64,000 nucleotides of DNA, from NCBI RefSeq assembly GCF_010020825.1, contig NZ_JAACJE010000001.1, positions 1,922,001 through 1,986,000 on the forward strand, in the 5' to 3' direction. Made by a program: the position numbers and the translations under genes. Shown here one piece after another: positions 27,620 to 35,282 of the stretch. The first letter of the stretch is position 1. Each line of letters opens with the position of its first letter. This DNA comes from Acidovorax sp. 210-6. Its GTDB lineage: Bacteria > Pseudomonadota > Gammaproteobacteria > Burkholderiales > Burkholderiaceae_C. Under the pieces are notes generated by a model. The model worked only from the letters and a program-made list of their open reading frames with translations, was not told the origin of the DNA and made no database searches.

Positions 27620-29110
27620 TTACTTGAGTATGTCCCCCAAACACAAATACTTGATCTCGACATAGTCATCCATGCCATGGTGCGAACCCTCGCGCCCCAG
27701 GCCGGACTGCTTGACACCGCCAAAGGGCACATGCTCGGTGGCCAGAATGCCCACATTGATGCCCACCATGCCGTACTCCAGCGCCTCGCTGACGCGGAAG
27801 ATGCGGCCCACATCGCGGCTGTAGAAATAGCTGGCCAGCCCGAACTCGGTGTTGTTGGCCGCAGCAATGGCCTCCTGCTCGGTCTTGAACTTGAACACCG
27901 GAGCAAACGGCCCGAAGGTCTCCTCGCGCGCGCACAGCATGTCGGGCGTGGCGTTGGCCACCACCGTGGGCTCGTAGAACTGACCCGAACCCAGACTTTG
28001 GAGGCGCTTGCCACCGGTCAGCACCTGGCCACCCTTGGCCACAGCATCGTCCACATGGCGCTGCACCTTCTCCAGCGCGGCTTCCTCGATCAGCGGCCCC
28101 TGGTTCACCCCCTCCTCAAAGCCATTGCCCACCTTGGCCGTCCGGACCTTGGCGGCGAACTTCTGCACGAACTCCTCGTACACACCCTCCTGCACATAGA
28201 AGCGGTTGGAGCACACGCAGGTCTGGCCGGCATTGCGGTACTTGCTGGCGAAGGCCCCTTCCACAGCGCTGTCGATATCGGCATCGTCAAACACGATGAA
28301 AGGCGCATTGCCGCCGAGCTCCAGCGACATCTTCTTGACCGTGGGCGCGCTCTGCGCCATGAGGATGCGGCCCACCTCCGTGCTGCCGGTGAAGCTGATG
28401 TGGCGCACCGTATCGCTGGCGCACAGCACCTTGCCGATGGCAATCGAATTGGCGCTGTCGGCCGAGAGGATGTTGAGCACGCCGGCGGGAATACCCGCGC
28501 GCACCGCCAACTCGGCAGCGGCCAGGGCCGTGAGCGGCGTCAGCTCGGCCGGCTTGATGACCACCGGGCAACCCGCGGCCAGGGCCGGGGCCACCTTGCG
28601 GGTGATCATGGCCAGCGGGAAATTCCAGGGCGTGATCGCCGCGCACACGCCGATGGGCTGCTTGAGCACCAAGAGGCGCCGGTTGTTGTCGAACTGGGGC
28701 AGGGTCTCGCCATTGACGCGCTTGGCTTCCTCGGCAAACCACTCGACGAAGCTGGCGCCATAGGCCACCTCGCCCTTGGCCTCGGGCAGGGGCTTGCCCT
28801 GCTCGGCGGTCATGATGCGGCCCAGGTCGTCCTGGTTTGCCATGAGCAGGTCATACCACTTGCGCAGCAGGATGGAGCGCTCCTTGGCGGTCTTGGCGCG
28901 CCAGGCAGGCCAGGCCGCGTTGGCGGCGGCGATGGCGGCCTGGGCATCCTGGGGGCCGAGGTTGGCCACGTCGGCCAGCAGGGCGCCGGTGGCCGGGTCG
29001 TGCACGGCGAAGCGGCTGGGGCCTGCGATCCATTGGCCGTCAATCAGCGCATCGGTCTTGAGCAGGCTGGGGTCGTTGAGCAGCGAAAGCGGGGAGCTTG
29101 GGGTGTTCAT
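27620..29110 (-). CDS. gabD: NAD(P)-dependent succinate-semialdehyde dehydrogenase
   Basis: A 496-residue aldehyde dehydrogenase of the GabD group. The catalytic cysteine lies in NAGQTCVCSNRFYVQ and the general-base glutamate in SLELGGNAPFIVFDDADID. PWNFPLAMITRKVAPALAAGCPVVIKPAELTPLTA is the cofactor region, and the C-terminus EGSHHGMDDYVEIKYLC is characteristic of SSADH. It converts succinate semialdehyde, from GABA transamination, to succinate. ATG 29110 is chosen over an upstream in-frame start. It follows the permease gene by 70 bp and is last in the transporter operon. gabT is further upstream, beyond the transporter. Confidence 0.94.
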   Translation of the reverse strand: MNTPSSPLSLLNDPSLLKTDALIDGQWIAGPSRFAVHDPATGALLADVANLGPQDAQAAIAAANAAWPAWRAKTAKERSILLRKWYDLLMANQDDLGRIMTAEQGKPLPEAKGEVAYGASFVEWFAEEAKRVNGETLPQFDNNRRLLVLKQPIGVCAAITPWNFPLAMITRKVAPALAAGCPVVIKPAELTPLTALAAAELAVRAGIPAGVLNILSADSANSIAIGKVLCASDTVRHISFTGSTEVGRILMAQSAPTVKKMSLELGGNAPFIVFDDADIDSAVEGAFASKYRNAGQTCVCSNRFYVQEGVYEEFVQKFAAKVRTAKVGNGFEEGVNQGPLIEEAALEKVQRHVDDAVAKGGQVLTGGKRLQSLGSGQFYEPTVVANATPDMLCAREETFGPFAPVFKFKTEQEAIAAANNTEFGLASYFYSRDVGRIFRVSEALEYGMVGINVGILATEHVPFGGVKQSGLGREGSHHGMDDYVEIKYLCLGDILK

Positions 29111-29180
29111 GGCAAGGCTCGGTCGTGTCGGAAAGGTGAAAAGGGTAGCGCCAAATTCAGGGTGCGGGTGTCGCAAAGGA

Positions 29181-29996
29181 TTACTTGCGCCGCCCGCGCA
29201 GCCATTCGAGGGTCATCATCAGCGCGGTGGTGAACAGCGTCAGCAGCGTGGCCACGGCGGCGATCACGGGAGAGATGTTCTCGCGGATGCCGGTGAACAT
29301 CTGGCGCGGCAGCGTGACCTGCTCGGGACCGGCGAGGAACAGCGTGACCACCACTTCGTCGAACGAGGCGGCGAAGGCGAACAGTGCGCCCGAGATCACG
29401 CCCGGCGCAATCACGGGCAGCGTGACCTTGAAGAAAGTGCGCACCGGGCCGGCGCCCAGGCTCAGGCTGGCCTTGACCAGGTTCTGGTTGAAGCCCTGCA
29501 GCGTGGCCAGCACCGTGGTCACCACGAAGGGCGCGCCCAGCGCAGCATGCACCAGCACCAGGCCGAGGTAGGTTTCGGACAAGCCGATGCGCGCGAAGAA
29601 CAGGTAGGTGCTGACGGCCACCACGACGATGGGCACCACCATGGGCGAGATCAGCAGGCCGCTGATGAGCCCCTTGCCCACGAAGCGCGTGCGCGCCAGC
29701 CCCATGGCCGCGAGCGTGCCCAGGGCCGTGGCCAGCAACGTGGCCAGCGGCGCGACGATGAAGCTGTTGCGCGCGGCGCGCGCCCATTCGGCCGAGGCGA
29801 ACAGTTCCAGGTACCACTGCAGCGACCAGCCCGGCAGAGGGTACGACAGGAAGGAGCCACTGGAGAACGACAGCGGCACGATGACGATGATGGGCAGCAG
29901 CAGGAACAGCAGCACGCCAACGCAGAAGGCGCGCAGCGCCAGCCAGCCGAGCTTGTCGGCCAGGCGGTAGTGCGCGGGGAAGTAGGCGGTTTTCAT
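29181..29996 (-). CDS. Polyamine/GABA-type ABC transporter permease (PotC-like)
   Basis: A 271-residue inner-membrane permease with six hydrophobic helices. The EAA-type coupling segment is KASLSLGAGPVRTFFKVTLPVIAPGVISGALFAFAASFDEVVVTLFL. LLFLLLPIIVIVPLSFSSG at the N-terminus and PLPGWSLQWYLELF fit PotC. It is the second of two permeases and follows the PotB-like gene by 21 bp. Confidence 0.93.
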   Translation of the reverse strand: MKTAYFPAHYRLADKLGWLALRAFCVGVLLFLLLPIIVIVPLSFSSGSFLSYPLPGWSLQWYLELFASAEWARAARNSFIVAPLATLLATALGTLAAMGLARTRFVGKGLISGLLISPMVVPIVVVAVSTYLFFARIGLSETYLGLVLVHAALGAPFVVTTVLATLQGFNQNLVKASLSLGAGPVRTFFKVTLPVIAPGVISGALFAFAASFDEVVVTLFLAGPEQVTLPRQMFTGIRENISPVIAAVATLLTLFTTALMMTLEWLRGRRK

Positions 29997-30017
29997 GGTG
30001 GGTAGTCCGCGCAGGGG

Positions 30018-31277
30018 TTAGCCGAGGTTGAGTTCAGCCTTGCCGAACTTGCGGTACACGGCATAGAGCACCAGGGTGGTCACCAGCAGCACCGAGCCGA
30101 GCGCGGCCGCCATGCCCCAGTTGACCTCGACGTTGGTGTACTGCGCCACGTAGTAGCTCAGCATCTGGTCCGTGGGGCCGCCCAGCAGCGCCGGGGTGAC
30201 GTAGTAGCCGATGGCGGTGATGAACACCAGCAGGCCGCCCGCGGCCACGCCGGGGTAGGTTTGCGGTACATAGACGCGGAAGAACGCGGCCAGCGGCGTG
30301 CTGCCCAGCGAGATGGCGGCGCGCAGGTAGTTCGGCGGGATGGACTTCATCACGCTGTAGAGCGGCAGCACGAGGAAGGGCAGCAGGATGTGCACCATGG
30401 CGATGACCACGCCAAGCCGGTTGAACAGCAGCGGCACGGGGGTGTCGGTCAGGCCGATGGAGATCAGGAAGCGGTTGACCAGGCCGTTGCTTTGCAGCAG
30501 CACGATCCAGGCGGCGATGCGCACCAGCACCGAGGTCCAGAACGGCACCAGCACCAGGATCATCATCAGGTTGGCGCGGCGCTCGCTCAAGGTGCTGAGC
30601 CAGTAGGAGAGCGGGTAGCCGATGAGGATGGCCAGCAGCGTCACCGTGGCGCTCATCTCGAAGGTGCGCACCAGGATGTCGCGGAACGCGGCGGCTTCTG
30701 CGGGCACCTGGGTGATGCGTCCCTCGGACGTGCGCTGCAGGTCCACGGCGGCGAGCAGGTAGTCGGGCGTCCAGCGCGAGGCGTTCTTGGCAATCGCCAG
30801 CCAGTAGGGCAGTTCGGCCCAGCGCGGGTCGAGCGCCAGCATGCGCTCGCGCACTTCGGCATCTGACAGGCCCGTACCCAACGGCAGCGCGCGGTAGGTG
30901 CCCATGATGAGCGAGCGCGCGCCGCTGATTTCGCTGTTCAGGCGCCGCGCCAGGGCCCCAGCCTGCGCGGTCTCCTGCAGCGCCGAGAGGTCGCGCACCA
31001 GCGCGGCATAGGCCGCGTCGGGCGGGGCGCTCTGGCGGTCCCAATGTTGCAGCGCCGCGCCGGTGTGGCCCAGCGTATCGGCCACCTCGGGGTTTTCGAT
31101 GGCGCGCACCAGCAGGCCCGCCAGCGGCACCACGAACACCACCAGCAAGAAGGCCAGCAAGGGCAGGGTAAGCGCCATGGAGCGCAGGCGGCGCCTGCGC
31201 TCGGCGGTGCGCAATTGGCGCCCCAGATCGGGGGGCGCGTCCTGGTCCTGGGGAATGGCCATGGTGGCGGTGCTCAT
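30018..31277 (-). CDS. Polyamine/GABA-type ABC transporter permease (PotB-like, with long N-terminal insert)
   Basis: A 419-residue permease. After the first helix (SMALTLPLLAFLLVVFVVPLAGLLVRAIENPEV) there is a long hydrophilic periplasmic stretch, about 60-185 (ALVRDLSALQETAQAGALARRLNSE, DPRWAELPYWLAIAKNASRW). Five further helices and the coupling motif LRAAISLGSTPLAAFFRVYVPQTYPGVAAGGLLVFITAIGYYVTPALLGG follow. Classical PotB is about 285 residues, so the insert explains the extra length and is shared by a subgroup of these transporters. Confidence 0.92.
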   Translation of the reverse strand: MSTATMAIPQDQDAPPDLGRQLRTAERRRRLRSMALTLPLLAFLLVVFVVPLAGLLVRAIENPEVADTLGHTGAALQHWDRQSAPPDAAYAALVRDLSALQETAQAGALARRLNSEISGARSLIMGTYRALPLGTGLSDAEVRERMLALDPRWAELPYWLAIAKNASRWTPDYLLAAVDLQRTSEGRITQVPAEAAAFRDILVRTFEMSATVTLLAILIGYPLSYWLSTLSERRANLMMILVLVPFWTSVLVRIAAWIVLLQSNGLVNRFLISIGLTDTPVPLLFNRLGVVIAMVHILLPFLVLPLYSVMKSIPPNYLRAAISLGSTPLAAFFRVYVPQTYPGVAAGGLLVFITAIGYYVTPALLGGPTDQMLSYYVAQYTNVEVNWGMAAALGSVLLVTTLVLYAVYRKFGKAELNLG

Positions 31278-31322
31278 GCGGGTGCCTTCATGCGGGTGGA
31301 TGTTTGGCGGTGCATATTCCGT

Positions 31323-31409
31323 GTCCGAATCACGCGTGTCTAGGCGCGAAGCCGCATGCAGTGCCGAGGCACGACAAGGCTGAGCAACAACGACACGCGT
31401 GATTCAGAC
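31323..31409 (-). promoter_or_regulatory. 18-bp inverted repeat between binding protein and permease genes
   Basis: Arms at 31323-31340 and 31392-31409 pair over 18 bp with one mismatch (core GAATCACGCGTGTC). They enclose about 51 nt that itself holds a small GTGCC/GGCAC hairpin. It starts 6 bp past the binding-protein stop, in a 138-bp gap inside the operon. A likely role is mRNA 3'-end protection or partial termination, keeping binding protein in excess over permeases. Confidence 0.6.
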
Positions 31410-31415
31410 ATGGAA

Positions 31416-32456
31416 TCATTGGGCGGCCCAGGCGGCGAAGCGCTTTTCCAGGGCCTCGCCCTGGTCGGCCCAGAAGGCCACGTCAAAGCGCAGCGCATCC
31501 TTGCTGTTGGCGGGCGAGGTGGGCAGCAGTGCCTGCACCTTGGGATCGATCTTGGCCATGGCCTTGGTGTGGGTCGGGCCGTAGGAAATGTGGCGTGCGT
31601 ATTCGGCCTGGGCATCGGGCGAGCTGGCCAGGGCGATGAACTTCATGGCCGCTTCCTTGTTGGCACCGCCCTTGGGCATGACCCAGAAGTCCAGGTCGTA
31701 GATGCCGCCGGTCCAGGTGATCTTGAGGTTCTGGCCCTCGCGCTGGGCGGCGTCGATGCGGCCGCTGAAGGCGGTGGTCATGGCCACGTCACCCGCCACG
31801 AGGAACTGCGGGGGCAGGGCGCCGGCTTCCCACCACTGGATGTGGGGCTTGAGTTCGCCCAGCTTCTTGAAGGCGCGGTCGGCGCCGTCCTTGGTGCCCA
31901 GCACCTTGTACACGTCGGCGGCCTTCACGCCGTCGGCCATGAGCGCGAATTCGAGGTTGTAGCGCGCGCCCTTGCGCATGCCGCGCTTGCCGGGGAATTT
32001 CTTCACGTCCCAGAAATCGGCCCAGCCGGTGGGGGCGTTCTTGAGCTTGTCGCCGTGGTAGGCCAATACGGTGGACCAAACGAAGGCGCCCACGCCGCAT
32101 TCATGCACGGCGGCGGGCAGGTAGTCGGACTTGCTGCCCAGCTTGCTCCAGTCCAGGCGTTCGAACAGGCCTTCATCGCAGCCGCGGCTGATGTCCGGGC
32201 CCTCGACCTCGACCACGTCCCAGGTCACCTTCTTGGCCTCGACCATGGCCTTGATGCGGGCTTGTTCACCGTTGTATTCCACGGTGGTGATCTTGGTGCC
32301 AGTGGATTTTTCGTAGGCCTCGACAAAGGCCTTCTTCTGCGCCGCGCCGTTGGCGCCGCCGAAGTTCACCACGGTGATGCCCTGCTGGGCCAGGGCCGGG
32401 CCAGCCAGCACGGCGGCTGCGGCCAGCACCAGGGTGCGAAGGGGGAAATTTTGCAT
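31416..32456 (-). CDS. Polyamine/GABA-type ABC transporter substrate-binding protein (PotD-like)
   Basis: A 346-residue periplasmic binding protein. Its signal peptide is MQNFPLRTLVLAAAAVLAGPALAQ, and the mature protein begins GITVVNFGGANGAAQKKAF. Family blocks are EYNGEQARIKAMVEAKKVTWDVVEVEGPDI, AYHGDKLKNAPTGWADFWDVKKFPGKRGMRKG and FWVMPKGGANKEAAMKFI. The GGANG start and WADFWD stretch fit the spermidine/putrescine/GABA group. ATG 32456 has AAGGAG nine bases before it; the further upstream start is less likely. Confidence 0.93.
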   Translation of the reverse strand: MQNFPLRTLVLAAAAVLAGPALAQQGITVVNFGGANGAAQKKAFVEAYEKSTGTKITTVEYNGEQARIKAMVEAKKVTWDVVEVEGPDISRGCDEGLFERLDWSKLGSKSDYLPAAVHECGVGAFVWSTVLAYHGDKLKNAPTGWADFWDVKKFPGKRGMRKGARYNLEFALMADGVKAADVYKVLGTKDGADRAFKKLGELKPHIQWWEAGALPPQFLVAGDVAMTTAFSGRIDAAQREGQNLKITWTGGIYDLDFWVMPKGGANKEAAMKFIALASSPDAQAEYARHISYGPTHTKAMAKIDPKVQALLPTSPANSKDALRFDVAFWADQGEALEKRFAAWAAQ

Positions 32457-32495
32457 GGTTGTCTCCTTGGTTGGTTGTGAATGCAAAAAGGGAAA

Positions 32496-33572
32496 TCAGA
32501 GGTACACGCGCATGTGCTGCGGGGGTGCATGCAGGTGGACGCGGTGGCCGGGGGTGGGCACGGCGCTGTGGCCCAGCGCGAGCTTGACCATGACCTCGGC
32601 CTCGCTGGGCAGCTTGCAGCGCAGGCGCAGGTGGTCGCCGAAGTAGATGATGTCCATCACCGTGCCGCTCACGGTGTTGGGCCGCGCGGCCTCGGCCAGT
32701 TCGATGCGCTCGGGACGCACGCTGCACTGCACGGCATCGCCCACGCCGGCGCGGTTGACGTTGATGCCTTGCAGCCGCTCGCCGCTGGGCAGCACCACGT
32801 CGCAGGTGTCGCCGTTGGTGGCGTGCACCTTGGCCTGCAGCACGGCGTTGTCGCCCACAAAATTGGCCACAAAGCGGTTGACCGGGGTTTCGTAAAGCCG
32901 GTCCACGCGGTCGATCTGCTGGATGCGTCCGTCGTTGAACACGGCCACGCGGTCGGACATGGTCAGCGCCTCGGCCTGGTCGTGCGTGACATAGACAAAG
33001 GTCACGCCCAGGCGGCGGTGCAGGGCCTTGAGCTCGATTTGCATGTGCTCGCGCAGTTGCTTGTCGAGCGCGCCCAGCGGCTCGTCCATCAGCACGAGCT
33101 GGGGGTCGAACACCAGTGCACGCGCCAAGGCCACGCGCTGCTGCTGCCCGCCCGACATCTGCGCCGGGTAGCGCATGCCCATGGTGTCCATCTGCACCAT
33201 CTCCAGCGCCCGCTTGACCTTGGCTTCCAGTTCGGCGCGGGGGAGCTTGCGCACATGCAATGGGTAGGCGATGTTCTCGGCCACCGTCATGTGCGGGAAC
33301 AGGGCGTAGTTCTGGAACACCATGCCGAAGTTGCGCTTGTGCGGTGGCGTGCGCGTGATGGGCTGGCCATTCAGGCAGATCTCGCCTGCGGTCGGGGACT
33401 CGAAACCGGCGAGCATCATCAGCGTGGTGGTCTTGCCCGAGCCCGAGGGCCCCAGCAGCGACAGGAACTCGCCGCGCTGGATGTCCAGGTTCAGGTCACG
33501 CACCACCAGGCTGGTGCCGTCGTAGGTTTTTTGCACCCCTCGAAAGGTCACGAGGGCTTCGCTAGCGGTCAT
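32496..33572 (-). CDS. Polyamine/GABA-type ABC transporter ATP-binding protein (PotA-like)
   Basis: A 358-residue ATPase with Walker A GPSGSGKTT, signature [15 protein letters not shown], Walker B LVLMDEPLGALDK, D-loop and H-loop VTHDQAEALTM. The C-terminal TOBE domain (about 275-355; VRPERIELAEA and DIIYFGDHLRLRCKL) is typical of PotA. It is the first gene of the five-gene transporter-gabD operon. A 100-bp module shared with the gabT-mocR region lies 31 bp upstream of ATG 33572. Confidence 0.95.
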   Translation of the reverse strand: MTASEALVTFRGVQKTYDGTSLVVRDLNLDIQRGEFLSLLGPSGSGKTTTLMMLAGFESPTAGEICLNGQPITRTPPHKRNFGMVFQNYALFPHMTVAENIAYPLHVRKLPRAELEAKVKRALEMVQMDTMGMRYPAQMSGGQQQRVALARALVFDPQLVLMDEPLGALDKQLREHMQIELKALHRRLGVTFVYVTHDQAEALTMSDRVAVFNDGRIQQIDRVDRLYETPVNRFVANFVGDNAVLQAKVHATNGDTCDVVLPSGERLQGINVNRAGVGDAVQCSVRPERIELAEAARPNTVSGTVMDIIYFGDHLRLRCKLPSEAEVMVKLALGHSAVPTPGHRVHLHAPPQHMRVYL

Positions 33573-33602
33573 GGGCAGAGGTAGGTTCGTGAAAGGGGAT
33601 GG

Positions 33603-33704
33603 TTGCCACTGTAGGCGGACTGTCATCGCACCGACATATACAGACGCCGGTGCGGCGGTGGGGCACTGTGCAGCAAGCGAGGCCGCTACACAGAAACCCT
33701 TGGT
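33603..33704 (-). promoter_or_regulatory. Predicted promoter/operator of the transporter operon (copy 2 of shared module)
   Basis: Four conserved blocks in order on the plus strand: TTGCCACTGTAGG (33603-33615), ACATATACAGA (33634-33644), GCACTGTGC (33663-33671) and TACACAGAAACCCTTGGT (33687-33704). The gaps are 18, 18 and 15 bp, exactly as in the gabT-mocR intergenic copy. The gap sequences themselves differ, so the blocks look like selected protein-binding or promoter elements. TACAGA-like words recur on both strands. Read on the minus strand, TATATGT could be the -10. The likely binder is the MocR-type protein encoded at 35283. Confidence 0.7.
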
Positions 33705-33734
33705 GCCATCGCAGGCAAGAAGCCACCGGTCGAT

Positions 33735-33796
33735 ATGCTATTGATTTAATAGCTGCAAGCGCTTATGGATATTGCGCTGGAAACCATTTTTATGCC
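33735..33796 (+). repeat. Interspersed repeat, copy A
   Basis: An AT-richer segment starting TGCTATTGATTT, then AATAGCTGC-AAGCGCTTATGG and GCGCTGG, and ending CCATTTTTATGCC. It shares the layout TTTGCTAT...TAGCTGC...GCGCTGG...CCATTTTT with copies at 41694 and, inverted, 50870. It lies in the 258-bp gap between the transporter promoter and the gabT stop, a gap with no gene. The rest of this gap is the promoter module and a small CCTAA/TTAGG hairpin near 33795. Confidence 0.6.
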
Positions 33797-33831
33797 TAAT
33801 TATTTAGGCCCTTGCCTGTGCCTGGCATTGC

Positions 33832-35130
33832 TCAGCCCGCCAGTGCCGCCTGCAGCGAGGCACCGATGATGGCCAGGCCTTCATCGATCACCGCGTCGCT
33901 GGCGGTCAGCGGCACCAGGATGCGCACCACGTTGCCGTAGGTGCCACAGGTCAGCAAAATCAGGCCGCGCTGGGCGGCATGCGCGGCCAGGGCCTTGGCC
34001 AGGGCGGCGTCGGGGCGGTGGGGGTTGCCGTCCTGGCACAGCTCCATGGCCACCATGGCGCCCAGGCCGCGCACCTGGGCCACGCAGCGGTGCTGCTGGG
34101 CCAGGGCCTGCAGGCCTTCCGTCAGGCGCTGGCCCACGTCTTCGGCGCGCTGCAGCAGGTTTTCTTTCTCGAACACGTCCATCACGGCCAGCGCGGCAGC
34201 GCAGGCCAGCGGGCTGCCCGCATAGGTGCCGCCCAGGCCGCCGGGGTTGGGGGCGTCCATCACGTCGGCGCGGCCGATGACGGCAGAGATCGGGAAGCCG
34301 CCCGCCATCGACTTGGCCAGGGTGATCATGTCGGGCGCCACGCCGCTGTGTTCCATGGCAAACCACTTGCCTGTGCGTCCCGCACCGGTCTGCACTTCAT
34401 CGGCGATGAGCAGGATGCCGTGCTGGTCGCACACGGCGCGCAGGTGCTGCAGCAGGGCCGTGGGCGCCACGTTGAAGCCGCCTTCGCCCTGTACCGGCTC
34501 GATGATGATGGCGGCCACACGGCTCGGTTCCACGTCGTTCTTGAACAGCGCTTCGAGCGAGTCGATGGCGTCCTGCACGCTCACGCCATGCAGTTCGTTG
34601 GGGAAGCGTGCATGGAAGATCTCGGCCGGGAAGGGGCCAAAACCCGTCTTGTACGGAGCCACCTTGCCGGTCAGGCCCAACGTCATCATCGTGCGCCCGT
34701 GGTAACCGCCGGTAAAGGCAATCACCCCCGAGCGGCCGGTGTAGGCGCGTGCGATCTTCACGGCGTTTTCCACGGCCTCGGCGCCGGTGGTCAGGAACAG
34801 CGTCTTCTTGGCGAAGTTGCCCGGCGCCTTGGCGTTCAGGCGTTCGGCCAGTTCCACGTAGGGCTCGTACGCCAGCACCTGGAAGCAGGTGTGCGTGTAG
34901 CGGTCGAGCTGATCCTTCACGGCCTGCACCACGGCGGGGTGGCGGTGGCCGGTGTTCAGGACGGCAATGCCGCCGGCGAAATCGATGTAGCGCTGGCCTT
35001 GAACGTCCCAGATCTCGCCGTTCTCGGCGCGGTCGATGAAGATCTGGTGCGAATGGCCCACGCCGCGCGGAACAGCGGCTTCACGGCGCGCGTAGAGGGA
35101 GGCATTGCTGGGCAGGGGGTCGCGGTGCAT
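33832..35130 (-). CDS. gabT: 4-aminobutyrate aminotransferase
   Basis: A 432-residue class III PLP aminotransferase. The PLP lysine is in MITLAKSMAGGFPISAVIGR. Other blocks are FLTTGAEAVENAVKIARAYTGRSGVIAFTGGYHGRT, IIEPVQGEGGFNVAP, LIADEVQTGAGRTGKWFAMEH and the C-terminal LTCGTYGNVVRILVPLTASD. It transfers the amino group of GABA to 2-oxoglutarate, giving succinate semialdehyde for GabD. ATG 35130 has AAAGGA before it. It is divergent from the MocR-type regulator. Confidence 0.95.
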   Translation of the reverse strand: MHRDPLPSNASLYARREAAVPRGVGHSHQIFIDRAENGEIWDVQGQRYIDFAGGIAVLNTGHRHPAVVQAVKDQLDRYTHTCFQVLAYEPYVELAERLNAKAPGNFAKKTLFLTTGAEAVENAVKIARAYTGRSGVIAFTGGYHGRTMMTLGLTGKVAPYKTGFGPFPAEIFHARFPNELHGVSVQDAIDSLEALFKNDVEPSRVAAIIIEPVQGEGGFNVAPTALLQHLRAVCDQHGILLIADEVQTGAGRTGKWFAMEHSGVAPDMITLAKSMAGGFPISAVIGRADVMDAPNPGGLGGTYAGSPLACAAALAVMDVFEKENLLQRAEDVGQRLTEGLQALAQQHRCVAQVRGLGAMVAMELCQDGNPHRPDAALAKALAAHAAQRGLILLTCGTYGNVVRILVPLTASDAVIDEGLAIIGASLQAALAG

Positions 35131-35156
35131 GGATATCCTTTGGTCTGCAAATCGTG

Positions 35157-35258
35157 TTGCCACTGTAGGAGCCGCCCCGCGCCGCTAACATATACAGATA
35201 GCCCGCGCTCCCCTCTGCACTGTGCTGTTCAGCTTGCCTGTACAGACAAACCCTTGGT
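35157..35258. promoter_or_regulatory. Divergent promoter/operator of gabT and the MocR regulator (copy 1 of shared module)
   Basis: The blocks are TTGCCACTGTAGG (35157-35169), ACATATACAGA (35188-35198), GCACTGTGC (35217-35225) and TACAGACAAACCCTTGGT (35241-35258). Gaps are 18, 18 and 15 bp. Block 1 ends 27 bp before the gabT ATG; block 4 is 24 bp before the regulator ATG. Two direct TACAGA words start 48 bp apart. That fits the direct-repeat operators described for MocR/GabR proteins, which bind as dimers to spaced repeats. The order and spacing equal those upstream of the transporter operon. Confidence 0.72.
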
Positions 35259-35282
35259 AGTACCCGTCCTGCCCGCGATCCC

